Of a stretch of 64,000 nt of DNA, positions 45,575 to 54,773 are shown piece after piece. The translations under genes were made by a program, and so were the position numbers. The stretch comes from CBDHDJ01 sp965261645 (GTDB taxonomy: Bacteria; Pseudomonadota; Alphaproteobacteria; SHVV01): contig CBDHDJ010000003.1 of assembly GCA_965261645.1 (NCBI GenBank), positions 310,001-374,000 of the forward strand, written 5' to 3'. Below the pieces are notes generated by a model. It ran no database searches. It was not told the DNA's origin and was given only the letters and a program-made list of their open reading frames with translations. How positions within the stretch are numbered: position 1 is the stretch's first letter; each line of letters starts with the position of its first letter.

Positions 45575-46858
45575 CAGTCCAACTCCGAGCCGTCAGTTGC
45601 CCCTATGCTGCCCACCTCGGGGAGCTGATCGGCTGCCCCGTTCGACTCGCGCCACGCGCCGACCGCCTCGAAGCCGATGATCCAGCCCGATGCTTCGGCG
45701 CGAATCGGCATCGCATCACACTGAATCCGTGCTGGTCCCATGTTGGCTTTCACGATGGAGAGTAAGCGGTTGCCACCGCCGCCCGTGCCGTATGCGAAGG
45801 TCAGTGCGCCGCGCACGCCATCCGTCCACGCCGCCGATCCTGCAACCTGGCCCGGCTCGAAAGAATCCGGCTTTGTCCCGCCACGCTGAGAGCGTGCAGC
45901 CTTTGTCGAATGCGCCAGCACCAGGACACCGGCAGAGTGCTCCCGTACCAGGGAGCCCAGAGCACCCAGGAATTCGCGGACCGGGGCTGCCGCGTTCGGC
46001 TCACCCACATAGGCCGCGAGAACCGGATCAATTACGATTAGGCGGGGCTCCAAAGCACCCACTTCGGCTTGCATCGGCTCCCAACCGATCAACTGCTCGG
46101 GACGCGCGTGGTAGAACCCACCGCTGCCGCCGCCAGCGCCCGGTCCGAACAGTGGCCAGCCGCCGCGCATGTCGAGAACATGTACATTGCGCGCGCTTGC
46201 GCCCACCGCCCGCGCCCGCGTTTTCAGCCGCGCGGCCAGTTCGCCCGGCGTTTCCTCGTAGGTTAGCCAGAGGACGGGGCCCCCTCCGTGCACGGCGACC
46301 AGTCCGCCTGCGTCCCTCGCGCTGCCCGCGACGGCAAGCGCGATCTCGCCCGCGACTGCGGATTTGCCGACGCCGCCCTCGCCCGCGAGCAGGCAAATCT
46401 CGCCTTCGCTCAGGATCGCACCAGTGCAGTATTTGCCCGTTGCCGACAGGATGGGTGGTGGGCGGGGATCATCTATTTCGGACACAGAGCGGCATGGGTG
46501 GTGGGCGGGGATCATCTATTTCGGACACAGAGCGGCTGGCCGGAAGCTCGCGGGGCGAGGCGGCGCTGTCGTTCAGCAAGGCGGCGCGTTCGAGCCGGGG
46601 CAAGTCTTTCCAGGTTCCGATCATCGCTTCGCGGAGGGTTTCCTCGCGAGTAGCTTCGTCCGCGTCGCTTGGGAGTGCCGCCTCAACAGCTGTCAGTGCT
46701 GACGCCAAGGTGGCGCGGCCAGCGCCCAGAATGTCGTCATCGATCATGTGCGCCATCTCTGCCAGCGCGGCACTGCGAGCAGCGTGGTCACTCGTCACAG
46801 CTCCCTCGCGGTAGCGCTGCGCGCATTGCAGGAGCGGCACTTTCGGGGTGACTCTCAT
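45574..46858 (-). pseudogene. AAA (RepA-like) replicative helicase, frameshifted by a 43-bp duplication
   Basis: The original gene starts at ATG 46858 (overlapping the primase stop by ATGA). It encodes an N-terminal helical domain of about 100 residues and then an AAA_25/RepA-type ATPase: Walker A LLAGEGGVGKSAVA, Walker B RLIVIDPVLAAYVG, sensor LVLAHSTKA. The exact 43-bp tandem repeat at 46451-46536 shifts the frame between the two domains; without one copy the frame reads through (EIDDPRPPPILSATG). A shorter ATPase could still start at 46515. Confidence 0.75.
46451..46536. repeat. Perfect 43-bp tandem duplication
   Basis: 46451-46493 and 46494-46536 are identical (beginning ATGGGTGGTGGGCGGGG). 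43 is not a multiple of 3, so the helicase gene is frameshifted. Confidence 0.95.
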
Positions 46859-47979
46859 TCGCGGCCCCAAGCGGTGTCGAAATTGCCTGGCTGTGATCGA
46901 AACCGCGTCGGGCACAATTCCTCCCATGCCGCACCAACCGCGATCCGTTCAGCCTCGGCACGATCGATACCTGCGTCGTATTCGAGAATCGCCGCCCGCT
47001 CGTCGCGGGTTGCTCGCCAATCGGCCGATAGCAATTCGGCAGGATCGGTACCGGGCGCTGCCCACAAAATACGGGCCTCAGCTCCAGCGCCTGCCAGTGC
47101 CTCGAGCAACATCACCGCCGCAATCTCACCTGCCGCGCCGCCATCGGCCTCAATGATGGTCTCGCGGCCTGTCAGAATCAGCGGCAGGGAAAGCTTGGGC
47201 ATGACGCCGCTGGAACCTGCGGCGCCCCAGGCCTCTACCCTGCGCCACCACGCGATGGCCAGCGCGTCAGCCTCGCCTTCGGCGACATGTATGGGGCCGG
47301 CTCCGTCCATGCCGCTGGCCTGCACGATGAACGCCGCGCCGGTCTTCGAGCCGCGATGTTTACGGAACCGGGGTCGCGTACGCCGGCCATCGCCCGTCAA
47401 CGCCTCGACATTGACTGCGACAGGGGCCGAAGCCGGATCTGCGCCGGGCCGTCGGAAAGCACATACCATCGCGCCCGCCATCGAACTCCGGTTTGGTAAT
47501 CCGCCGAAAGCGCGAGCGGCGATCAGCTCGTCGGCGGGAATCCACCGCACCGTGCCCGGCAGAGGCTCGCACGAGGGCCATATGCCGCGGGCCGCTAAGT
47601 ACCGGCGTACCGGACCAGGATCCGAGACTGCGGCGGCCCACAGTCGTGCGGCCGCCGTTTGCTCCGGTCCTGTGGCTTCTCCTGCTGCCTTCGCAAAATA
47701 TGGTCGGCGCGTGGAGCGCTCAGACGTGCGAGAATCGCCGCTGCCGGCCCATACCGCCCGCACGATCTCGCCGAAGCGTGCACGTCGGGAAACCTGGGGA
47801 ACCCCGTCGATGCACCCCCGGCAGCCGATGATAGCGCCTCCGTCGGCGCGGCTCTCGACATGGAACCGGTCGACGCCGCCGCACAGGGGACATGGGCCGC
47901 TCCACTTGCCGCGGCCGGTAGGCTTCAGGTCCGCACAGCGCTCTGCCCAGTCCGCCGCTGTCCGCCACACTCGCATCAC
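46855..47979 (-). CDS. DNA primase-like protein (zinc finger plus Toprim)
   Basis: A 374-residue protein. The N-terminal zinc ribbon is GPCPLCGGVDRF ... GCRGCIDG (C4). A middle domain (WAAAVSDPGPVRRYLAARGI, LIAARAFGGLPNRSSMAG) is of the type found in phage/ICE Toprim primases. A Toprim domain follows with HVAEGEADALAIAWW (E-G and D-A) and TIIEADGGAAGEIA. It would synthesise primers for replication of the element. It overlaps the helicase start by four bases, defining a primase-helicase-initiator operon read leftwards. Starts GTG-ATG at 47979/47976. Confidence 0.82.
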   Translation of the reverse strand: MMRVWRTAADWAERCADLKPTGRGKWSGPCPLCGGVDRFHVESRADGGAIIGCRGCIDGVPQVSRRARFGEIVRAVWAGSGDSRTSERSTRRPYFAKAAGEATGPEQTAAARLWAAAVSDPGPVRRYLAARGIWPSCEPLPGTVRWIPADELIAARAFGGLPNRSSMAGAMVCAFRRPGADPASAPVAVNVEALTGDGRRTRPRFRKHRGSKTGAAFIVQASGMDGAGPIHVAEGEADALAIAWWRRVEAWGAAGSSGVMPKLSLPLILTGRETIIEADGGAAGEIAAVMLLEALAGAGAEARILWAAPGTDPAELLSADWRATRDERAAILEYDAGIDRAEAERIAVGAAWEELCPTRFRSQPGNFDTAWGRE

Positions 47980-48010
47980 GGAGTCTCGACGCTGGTCGCC
48001 GCCAGCCGGA

Positions 48011-48229
48011 TCACTTTCTGGCTCCGGTGTCGCATTCCCGCTTGCGACTTTCGATCCAGTCGGCGATGACCGACAGGGGCCACGCCACTGCGCGAATGCC
48101 GATTTTCACGGGCCGGGGGAAATGGCCAGCCGCCATTTTTTGGTAGATTGTCGCGCGCGCTAAGCCCGTCAGGGCCTCCACCTCCGGCCGCCGGAGCAAG
48201 CGGTCGATTGCAACTGAATATTCAGACAT
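48011..48229 (-). CDS. alpA: AlpA-family helix-turn-helix regulator
   Basis: A 72-residue MerR/excisionase-like HTH protein: LLRRPEVEALTGLARATIYQ, then KMAAGHFPRPVKIGIRAVAW and DWIESRKRE. AlpA proteins activate or assist excision of P4-like integrated elements. ATG 48229 follows GGAG at a good distance. It lies upstream of the primase gene (31 bp gap) and probably starts the replication operon. Confidence 0.88.
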   Translation of the reverse strand: MSEYSVAIDRLLRRPEVEALTGLARATIYQKMAAGHFPRPVKIGIRAVAWPLSVIADWIESRKRECDTGARK

Positions 48230-48314
48230 TGATCGTCTCCTAGAATCGGACACGATCTGATATTTGCCTACAAACGCTATGGGCGTCGTAGTGAAACAGC
48301 GGTCTATTGTCGGC

Positions 48315-49208
48315 CTACAGGACGGGCTGTTCGCTCCTGTACCGTTTCCATATCGAGACGACGGCATTGTAGGTCCGTCGCTGTCCCTCTTCGGCCATCA
48401 CCTCTGCCACCGCGTCGCAGATCGAGACTCTCCGCTTAGCAGCCGGGTTGCGCGTCGAAGGCAGATTAGGAAAGCAGGTTCGGACTTCGGTTTCCGTCCT
48501 GATGCCGTGGGGTTCCCCGGTGGACGGTCGCTTGAGGAGCTTAGACAGGTCGTCTTCCGTTAGCCCCTTGCCGCCATTCCATTTCCTCCATAAACCGTGC
48601 CTCATATTGTTGAGGGCCGTTACGACATCCTCCTTGGGGAGTCCGTCGGGCGGGTTTCCCGCCTTCGCACACAGTTGCCGCAAGTCTCGATCCAGTTGGC
48701 CTCTAACCGAGTCCTGGTACCGAAAGAAAGTGGCCTTTCCCGTCACCATCGCGTCGACCGCCAGCCCGATCCGATAGTCCCGGGCACTCTCTGGCGTCCA
48801 ACGCCCTGTCACTCTCTCCTTCTCTCGCTCCCACGTCAGTAACCGCTCCGGGATGTCCAGGTTCCTCGTGCGCATCTCACACACGATGATCGTTAGCACC
48901 TCGCGATACGCCGGATGAGAGCGGTCCCTTTCAAGGAGGGTATTGAGAATTTCGGAGTCGTACCCTTCGTGAAGGTACCGAATGCCCAGAACGGCGGCGT
49001 AACGTGCGATTGGATCGTCGGGAAGATCGCCTTCTGCCGTCCAGCTCTCCAGCATTGCATGCCGGATCGCCCGGGTTTGGCGCTCGCGATAATCTGTTGC
49101 CTCGATCCACGGCCCCAGGATTCCGACGGCCTGCAGGTACGCGCGGGCGGTCTTCTTGGCGTCTTGGTACTCGCTCTCGATCTCGGATCGTGCGTCTGCC
49201 CGGCTCAC
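48315..49208 (-). CDS. Hypothetical protein coupled to the integrase
   Basis: A 297-residue mostly helical, charged protein with no motif that I recognise (for example YLQAVGILGPWIEATDYRER, LNNMRHGLWRKWNGGKGL). It begins with GTG 49208, overlapping the integrase stop (GTGA), so it is made from the integrase message. The C-terminal SICDAVAEVMAEEGQRRTYN could be a small HTH. It may be an accessory factor of the element. Confidence 0.65.
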   Translation of the reverse strand: MSRADARSEIESEYQDAKKTARAYLQAVGILGPWIEATDYRERQTRAIRHAMLESWTAEGDLPDDPIARYAAVLGIRYLHEGYDSEILNTLLERDRSHPAYREVLTIIVCEMRTRNLDIPERLLTWEREKERVTGRWTPESARDYRIGLAVDAMVTGKATFFRYQDSVRGQLDRDLRQLCAKAGNPPDGLPKEDVVTALNNMRHGLWRKWNGGKGLTEDDLSKLLKRPSTGEPHGIRTETEVRTCFPNLPSTRNPAAKRRVSICDAVAEVMAEEGQRRTYNAVVSIWKRYRSEQPVL

Positions 49209-50437
49209 TGGCTTGTTTCCCTCGATGGCCGGGCCATCGGCAACACCGTGTCACCGGCATCGGTCGCCAGATACGCAGCCCAGCGCTCCATCAGCTCGCG
49301 GCGCAGGTCCAGCAGATCCGAGCGGGCATAGGCGCCCTCGACGCCCCTCACCGCGTGGGCGAGGCAGGCTTCCGCTACCTCGCGCGGCACCCGCGCGGAC
49401 TCCGAGCACCAGTCCCGGAAGGTCGAACGGAAGCCGTGCGGCACGGCATCGATATCGAGCTCACGCAACAGCTTGGAAAGCGCCGAACCGGACATGGGCT
49501 TCCGCCCTGTCGGGGCCGGAAACGCCAGGCCGCTCCCGTCATCGAGCGTCCGCGCCTCTTCGAGGATCGCCAGTGCCCGGTTCGACAGAGGAACGCGATG
49601 CTCGCGTCCCCCCTTCATGCGCTCGTCCGGGATCGTCCAGGTCGCTGCGTCCACGTCGAACTCGGACCACGATGCGCCCCGGACCTCGCCGGAACGCGTA
49701 GCGGTAAGAACCAGGAACTCGAACGCCAGCCGCGCCGAGAGCGGAGCCTGTGCTTCCCATACCGCCCTGATCGCGTCGCCGGCCTCGGTGTGATGAACGG
49801 ACCGGAAATGACGACGTCTGTTGCCGACTCTCGGCAACGCGGACGCGATGGCGTCGCCGGCAGGATTGTCGCCGCGATACCCCTGCGCGACTGCCCACTT
49901 CATGATCGCGCTGATACGCTGGCGAACACGGCGGGCGGTCACGGACTTTTCAGCCCATATCGGCAGCAAGACCGCCATCACGTCAGCCGTGGTGATCGTG
50001 TCCACTGGCCTGCCCGCGAGACGCGGAAAGGCATACTGTCGCAACGATGACTCCCATTGACCGCCGGACTTGCCGCCATCGCGCCACGTCGGCTTGTGGA
50101 TTTCGATGACGGTCCGGGCGGCTTCCTCGAAAACCGGGATGTCCGATCGCCGCTTGAGGGCCAGCGGATCGCCCCCGGTACGGGCCAGCTTGCGGTTAGC
50201 GAAAGCCGCCTCGCGGGCTTCAGCCAGCGAGACCAGCGGATAGCCGCCAAGGCCGATGTCGCATCGCCGCCCGCGCACGACGGTGCGCAGAACCCAGGAC
50301 CTCGCGCCGCTCGGCTTGACCACGAGATACAGGCCATTGCCGTCGCCATGCCGTCCTGGCTTCGTTACCATCTCCGCGAACCTTGCAGTCAGTTTCCCGG
50401 CCACTTTTGTTCCCTCATTAGATACCACGAGATGCAT
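49205..50437 (-). CDS. P4-type tyrosine integrase
   Basis: A 410-residue site-specific recombinase. It has an N-terminal DUF4102 arm-binding domain (GLYLVVKPSGARSWVLRTVV, LGGYPLVSLAEAREAA), a SAM-like core domain and the catalytic domain with LTATRSGEVRG (Arg I), HGFRSTFRDW (H-x-x-R) and VEGAYARSD (the nucleophile Tyr). It would integrate and excise the element that contains alpA and the replication genes. It is at the right-hand end of that element, as expected. No tRNA lies at its border. Confidence 0.93.
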   Translation of the reverse strand: MHLVVSNEGTKVAGKLTARFAEMVTKPGRHGDGNGLYLVVKPSGARSWVLRTVVRGRRCDIGLGGYPLVSLAEAREAAFANRKLARTGGDPLALKRRSDIPVFEEAARTVIEIHKPTWRDGGKSGGQWESSLRQYAFPRLAGRPVDTITTADVMAVLLPIWAEKSVTARRVRQRISAIMKWAVAQGYRGDNPAGDAIASALPRVGNRRRHFRSVHHTEAGDAIRAVWEAQAPLSARLAFEFLVLTATRSGEVRGASWSEFDVDAATWTIPDERMKGGREHRVPLSNRALAILEEARTLDDGSGLAFPAPTGRKPMSGSALSKLLRELDIDAVPHGFRSTFRDWCSESARVPREVAEACLAHAVRGVEGAYARSDLLDLRRELMERWAAYLATDAGDTVLPMARPSRETSQ

Positions 50438-50475
50438 AGGAACTTAGCGGCACTCGACGGAACCGTCAAGATCTG

Positions 50476-50862
50476 AGCAGCCGGGAAAAGCTAGCTATTT
50501 GGCGGGGTTCTAGAACTATCAAGATCATCAGGGAAACATCTGCGGCGGACCCGCGGTCCGGCCCAGCGGGGGCCGTGAATTGCCAGTCGACGGCGCGCTG
50601 GTCCCCGGCCTTGGCGTGGCCTCTCAGGGTGCAACGACCGGTGCCGCCGTGACGGATGAGCTCGGTGATGATCGTCTCACAGGGCGCCGCCCCCTCCGGC
50701 GTTGCCCAGACGTCCCAACGGGCGCCGCGCCATGACGCTGGCGAACTCGCACCCAGTCAGGGCCTGGGCGGCCCGATTGAACAGGATCACGCGGCCCGCC
50801 TCGTCGAGTACCATGACGGGGACCGCCAGGCAGTCGAGAACGGAAAGCGCAATATCGTTCAA
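50476..50862 (-). pseudogene. PAS-domain protein, frameshifted remnant
   Basis: Begins MNDIALSVLDCLAVPVMVLD and EAGRVILFNRAAQALTG, a typical PAS domain start. After RRPLG the frame is lost and continues in another frame (ETIITELIRHGGTGRC, GDQRAVDWQFTAPAG). The product would have been a signal sensor; no kinase or GGDEF part remains. It lies between guaA and the integrase, so the element border may be inside its missing 3' part. Confidence 0.6.
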
Positions 50863-50918
50863 ACCAGCCAGTTCGAGCCCTTTTCAGCCCGGCACCGACA
50901 CGCGAGGACACCGGCCGC

Positions 50919-52466
50919 TCATTCCCATTCGATGGTTCCCGGCGGCTTCGAGGTGACGTCATAGACGACTCGGTTCACGCCGCGGACTTCGTTGACGATG
51001 CGGTTCGCCGCGCGGCCGAGAAACGCCTGCGGGAAAGGATAGTAATCGGCGGTCATGCCGTCGGTCGAGGTCACGGCCCGGAGCGCCAAGACGTAATCGT
51101 AGGAGCGTTCATCCCCCATAACGCCGACGGATTTGACGGGCAGCAATACGGCGAAGGCCTGCCAGACGGCATCGTACAATCCCGCCTGGCGGATCTCATC
51201 GACGTAGATGGCGTCCGCCTTGCGGAGGATGGCGAGTTTATCGGCTGTCACCTCGCCGGGGATGCGGATGGCAAGACCCGGGCCGGGAAAAGGATGGCGC
51301 CCAACCACCGATTCCGGCAAGCCGAGCTCGCGGCCGAGCTCGCGCACTTCGTCCTTGAACAACTCGCGCAACGGTTCGACCAGAGCGAGGTTCATGCGCT
51401 CGGGCAAGCCGCCCACATTGTGATGCGATTTGATCGTCGCGCTCGGTCCGCCGGCGGGCGAGATCGATTCGATGACGTCCGGATAAAGCGTGCCCTGGGC
51501 GAGAAAGTCAGCGCCGCCCAGTTTGTCCGCTTCCTCCTCGAAGACATCGATGAAGGTGGCGCCGATGACCTTGCGCTTTTCCTCGGGATCGACGACGCCC
51601 TCGAGCGCCGCGACGAACAATTCGGCCGCATCATGCCCGACGAACGGGATGTTGTAGCGGAGCTTGAAGAGCGCCATCACCTCCTCCACCTCGCCGGCGC
51701 GCAGGAGGCCCGTATCGACAAACACGCAGGTGAGCTGATCGCCGATTGCCTCATGCAGCAGCACGGCGACCACGGTGGAATCGACCCCACCGGAGACGCC
51801 ACATATCACGTGACCATCGCCGATTTGTTGGCGGGCCTTGTCGATCGCCCGTTCACGGAAGGCGGACATCGTCCAGTCCCCGGCGCAGCCCGCCACCTGG
51901 TGCGTGAAATTGCGCAAGAGCGCCGCGCCGTCGGGGGTGTGCACGACTTCGGGGTGAAACTGCACGGCATAGAAACGCCGGTCATCATCGGCGATGGCGG
52001 CGAACGGCGCGCCGGCGCTTTCCGCAACGACGCGAAATCCTCCGGGAATACGGTTCACCCGATCGCCGTGACTCATCCACACCTGCTCGCGGTTTCCCGG
52101 TTTCCACACGCCGTCGAAAAGGGCGCAATTCTCCTTGATCTCGACGAAGGCGCTGCCGAATTCGCGGTGCTCGGCCGCCTCGACCTCGCCGCCGAGTTGC
52201 GCGCACATGGCCTGCTGGCCATAGCAGATGCCGAGGACGGGGACACCCAGCTCGAAGGCGCGCGCCGGCGCACGCGGCGTTGCCGCCCCGGTCACCGAGG
52301 CCGGCCCGCCGGACAGCACCACGGCCTTGAGGGACGGGCTATCGAGCGCCGCAGCCGCGCTCTGGAACGGAACGGTCTCGCAATAAACGCCGCTTTCACG
52401 GATGCGGCGGGCGATAAGCTGGGTAACTTGGGAGCCGAAATCAACAATCAGAACATGGTCCGTCAT
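50919..52466 (-). CDS. guaA: GMP synthase (glutamine-hydrolysing)
   Basis: Makes GMP from XMP, ATP and glutamine; 515 residues, the normal length. The N-terminal GATase domain has the catalytic Cys in GICYGQQAMC and the His/Glu pair in QFHPEVVHT. The ATP-pyrophosphatase P-loop is GVSGGVDSTVVAVL. The C-terminal dimerisation domain ends SKPPGTIEWE, as in all GuaA. It is close to guaB and shares its direction, forming the guanine-nucleotide branch. Confidence 0.98.
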   Translation of the reverse strand: MTDHVLIVDFGSQVTQLIARRIRESGVYCETVPFQSAAAALDSPSLKAVVLSGGPASVTGAATPRAPARAFELGVPVLGICYGQQAMCAQLGGEVEAAEHREFGSAFVEIKENCALFDGVWKPGNREQVWMSHGDRVNRIPGGFRVVAESAGAPFAAIADDDRRFYAVQFHPEVVHTPDGAALLRNFTHQVAGCAGDWTMSAFRERAIDKARQQIGDGHVICGVSGGVDSTVVAVLLHEAIGDQLTCVFVDTGLLRAGEVEEVMALFKLRYNIPFVGHDAAELFVAALEGVVDPEEKRKVIGATFIDVFEEEADKLGGADFLAQGTLYPDVIESISPAGGPSATIKSHHNVGGLPERMNLALVEPLRELFKDEVRELGRELGLPESVVGRHPFPGPGLAIRIPGEVTADKLAILRKADAIYVDEIRQAGLYDAVWQAFAVLLPVKSVGVMGDERSYDYVLALRAVTSTDGMTADYYPFPQAFLGRAANRIVNEVRGVNRVVYDVTSKPPGTIEWE

Positions 52467-52555
52467 GGACGGAACCTAGCGCTGGACCATGACGAAAGTC
52501 CAGCCGCGAGAAAAGCCCTCGCCGGCGACTCAGGGGGACCCCGGAGCCAGCCCGG

Positions 52556-53038
52556 TCAACTGCCGATGTTGTTCGCTTTCTTGTATTCGCGAATCGCCTT
52601 CCTGAGATCCTTGTACGCCGCGCATGAGAAGACGCAGATGTTGTCGAGCGCCGCCAAGTGCTCCTCGGCCTTGGCGAGATTACCGGTCTCGAGATAAGCC
52701 TCGCCGATATATTCATGGGCGCCCTTGTGACGCGGGTTCGCGCTGAGCGCATTCTCGTAATGCGCGAACGCCTGATCGTAATTACCGAGCTTGCGAAAGC
52801 TGAAGCCCAGCCAGTTCTGAGCGTCCGCGTTCTTGGCGTCCTTGGTCACCGCCTGGGTCAGGAGGGCGATCGCCTCCTCCCACTTCTGCGCCTTCACGGC
52901 CTCCACGCCGGCAAGGAAGTTAGGATCCTTCGCGGGCGATTTATTCTCGGCGGTGCCAGCGGCAAGGGCTTCACCGGGCGCGTAAGCCAGCGCCAGCGCG
53001 AAGGCCAACAAGCCGGTGATGAAAAAGCGTCGTAACAT
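52556..53038 (-). CDS. Secreted TPR-repeat protein
   Basis: A 160-residue protein with a signal peptide (MLRRFFITGLLAFALALAYA) and three TPR units (EEAIALLTQAVTKDAKNADA, YDQAFAHYENALSANPRHKG, LAKAEEHLAALDNICVFSC). The conserved cysteines in NICVFSCAAYKDLRKAI are typical of small TPR proteins next to guaAB in Alphaproteobacteria. GAGGACGTGCC precedes ATG 53038. It probably acts as a periplasmic protein-interaction module; the partner is unknown. Confidence 0.85.
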   Translation of the reverse strand: MLRRFFITGLLAFALALAYAPGEALAAGTAENKSPAKDPNFLAGVEAVKAQKWEEAIALLTQAVTKDAKNADAQNWLGFSFRKLGNYDQAFAHYENALSANPRHKGAHEYIGEAYLETGNLAKAEEHLAALDNICVFSCAAYKDLRKAIREYKKANNIGS

Positions 53039-53176
53039 GGCACGTCCTCGCGGTGGAAAAGCCACAACCGGATTGGGCATCGCTAAGTATAACGCTCAAG
53101 CGGGCCGATTTGTTCCTCACATTCTCGCGATACGACCGGAGCGCCCTCTCAGGCGGCCTCGAAGCAGAAATCGGGC

Positions 53177-54640
53177 TCAGCTCTGCCCTGGATAATTGGG
53201 CGATTCCCGGGTGATCACCACGTCGTGAACATGGCTCTCCCGCAGGCCGGCCCAGGAGACGCGGCGGAACTCGCAATTGCGCCGCATCTCGGGAATTGTG
53301 GCGTTGCCGGTGTATCCCATGGAGGCCCGGAGCCCGCCGACGAGCTGGTGGATCACGCTGGCGACCGGCCCCTTGTAGGGGATCTGGCCTTCGATGCCCT
53401 CGGGCACCAACTTGAGCGTCTCCTTGATGTCATCCTGGAAGTAGCGGTCCGCCGAGCCCTGCGCCATGGCGCCGACCGAGCCCATGCCGCGATAGCTCTT
53501 ATGGGGCTGACCCTGGTAGTAGAACACCTCCCCCGGTGACTCATCGGTACCGGCCAACAGCGAGCCGACCATGGCGCAGGACGCGCCGGCGGCGATCGCC
53601 TTGGCCAGGTCGCCCGAGTTCTTGATCCCGCCGTCGGCTACGAAGGGAATTCCGCGATCCAGACAGGCCCCGCCAACGTCCAAGAGCGCGCTCAACTGCG
53701 GTACACCAACCCCGGCGACGACCCGGGTGGTGCAGATCGAGCCGGGCCCGATACCCACTTTGATCGCATCGGCGCCAGCATCGATCAACGCCTTGGCGCC
53801 ATCGGCGGTGGCCACGTTGCCGGCCACAACCTGGGCATAGTTGCTGAGCTTCTTGATCCGTCCGACGGTCTCGATGACGCCGCGGGAATGGCCGTGCGCG
53901 GTGTCGACGACGATAAGATCGGCGGCAGCGTCGATCAACGCCTCGGTGCGGGCGATCCCGGAGTCCCCCACCGAAGTGGCGGCAGCCACGCGCAAGCGAC
54001 CCTGCTCGTCCTTGCTCGCGCTCGGGAAGAGTTCGGCCTTCTCGATATCCTTGACCGTGATCAGGCCCACGCAATGGTAGCCGTCGTCGACGACGATGAG
54101 CTTCTCGATACGGTGCTGATGGAGGAGGCGCATGGCCTCCTCGGTGCTGGTGCCGTCCGCGACGGTGATGAGGTTCTCGTGCGTCATGAGCTCGCGGACC
54201 GGTTGCTCCTTGTCGGTCGCGAAGCGCACGTCGCGGTTGGTCAGAATACCCACGAGCCGGTCGTTCGGCGGCTCGACCACCGGAATGCCCGAAATATGGT
54301 ACGCGCCCATCAGGTTGAGCGCATCGGCCAGGGTCTGATCGGGATGGATGGTGACGGGATTGATCACCATGCCAGATTCGAACTTCTTGACCGCCCGCAC
54401 CTCGTTGGCCTGGGCCTCGATGGAGAGATTACGGTGAATCACGCCGAGGCCGCCGGCCTGGGCCACGGCGATCGCCAGCCTGGACTCGGTCACCGTATCC
54501 ATGGCCGCCGACATCAACGGGACGCCGAGCTCCACGGTCTTGCTGACGCGGGACTTGAGGCTGACTTCAGAGGGCAGGATTAAGGAGGCGGCGGGAACCA
54601 GCGAGACGTCGTCGAATGTCAGTGCCTCTCTGATTTCCAT
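53177..54640 (-). CDS. guaB: IMP dehydrogenase
   Basis: Oxidises IMP to XMP with NAD, the committed step to GMP; 487 residues. The catalytic loop is GIGPGSICTTRVV with the active-site Cys, the flap is GSADRYFQ, and a CBS pair lies at about residues 90-205 (MVINPVTIHPDQTLADAL, VRELMTHENLITVADGT). GGAGG sits before ATG 54640. It precedes the TPR gene and guaA on the same strand. Confidence 0.98.
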   Translation of the reverse strand: MEIREALTFDDVSLVPAASLILPSEVSLKSRVSKTVELGVPLMSAAMDTVTESRLAIAVAQAGGLGVIHRNLSIEAQANEVRAVKKFESGMVINPVTIHPDQTLADALNLMGAYHISGIPVVEPPNDRLVGILTNRDVRFATDKEQPVRELMTHENLITVADGTSTEEAMRLLHQHRIEKLIVVDDGYHCVGLITVKDIEKAELFPSASKDEQGRLRVAAATSVGDSGIARTEALIDAAADLIVVDTAHGHSRGVIETVGRIKKLSNYAQVVAGNVATADGAKALIDAGADAIKVGIGPGSICTTRVVAGVGVPQLSALLDVGGACLDRGIPFVADGGIKNSGDLAKAIAAGASCAMVGSLLAGTDESPGEVFYYQGQPHKSYRGMGSVGAMAQGSADRYFQDDIKETLKLVPEGIEGQIPYKGPVASVIHQLVGGLRASMGYTGNATIPEMRRNCEFRRVSWAGLRESHVHDVVITRESPNYPGQS

Positions 54641-54773
54641 GGGTCCTCCGGGATGATTGGCGCGCACTATGCCACGGCTTCGCGGTGAATAATAGGGGCA
54701 TAGGGGGGCCGTGCGCCGCCCTCGACAACTGTCCCGACGGGCCGCTCAGCCAGCGTGATCACGAGGGTACGCC

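Noticed and set aside
42953..46858. ABC or BREX-like defence ATPase system
   Set aside because: The ATPase has the compact RepA/AAA_25 motif set and is coupled to a Toprim primase, which points to replication, not defence.
50919..50942. guaA 3' end as the att site of the 41-50 kb element
   Set aside because: The integrase is 480 bp away with a PAS remnant between, and no second copy of the guaA end is visible in the window.
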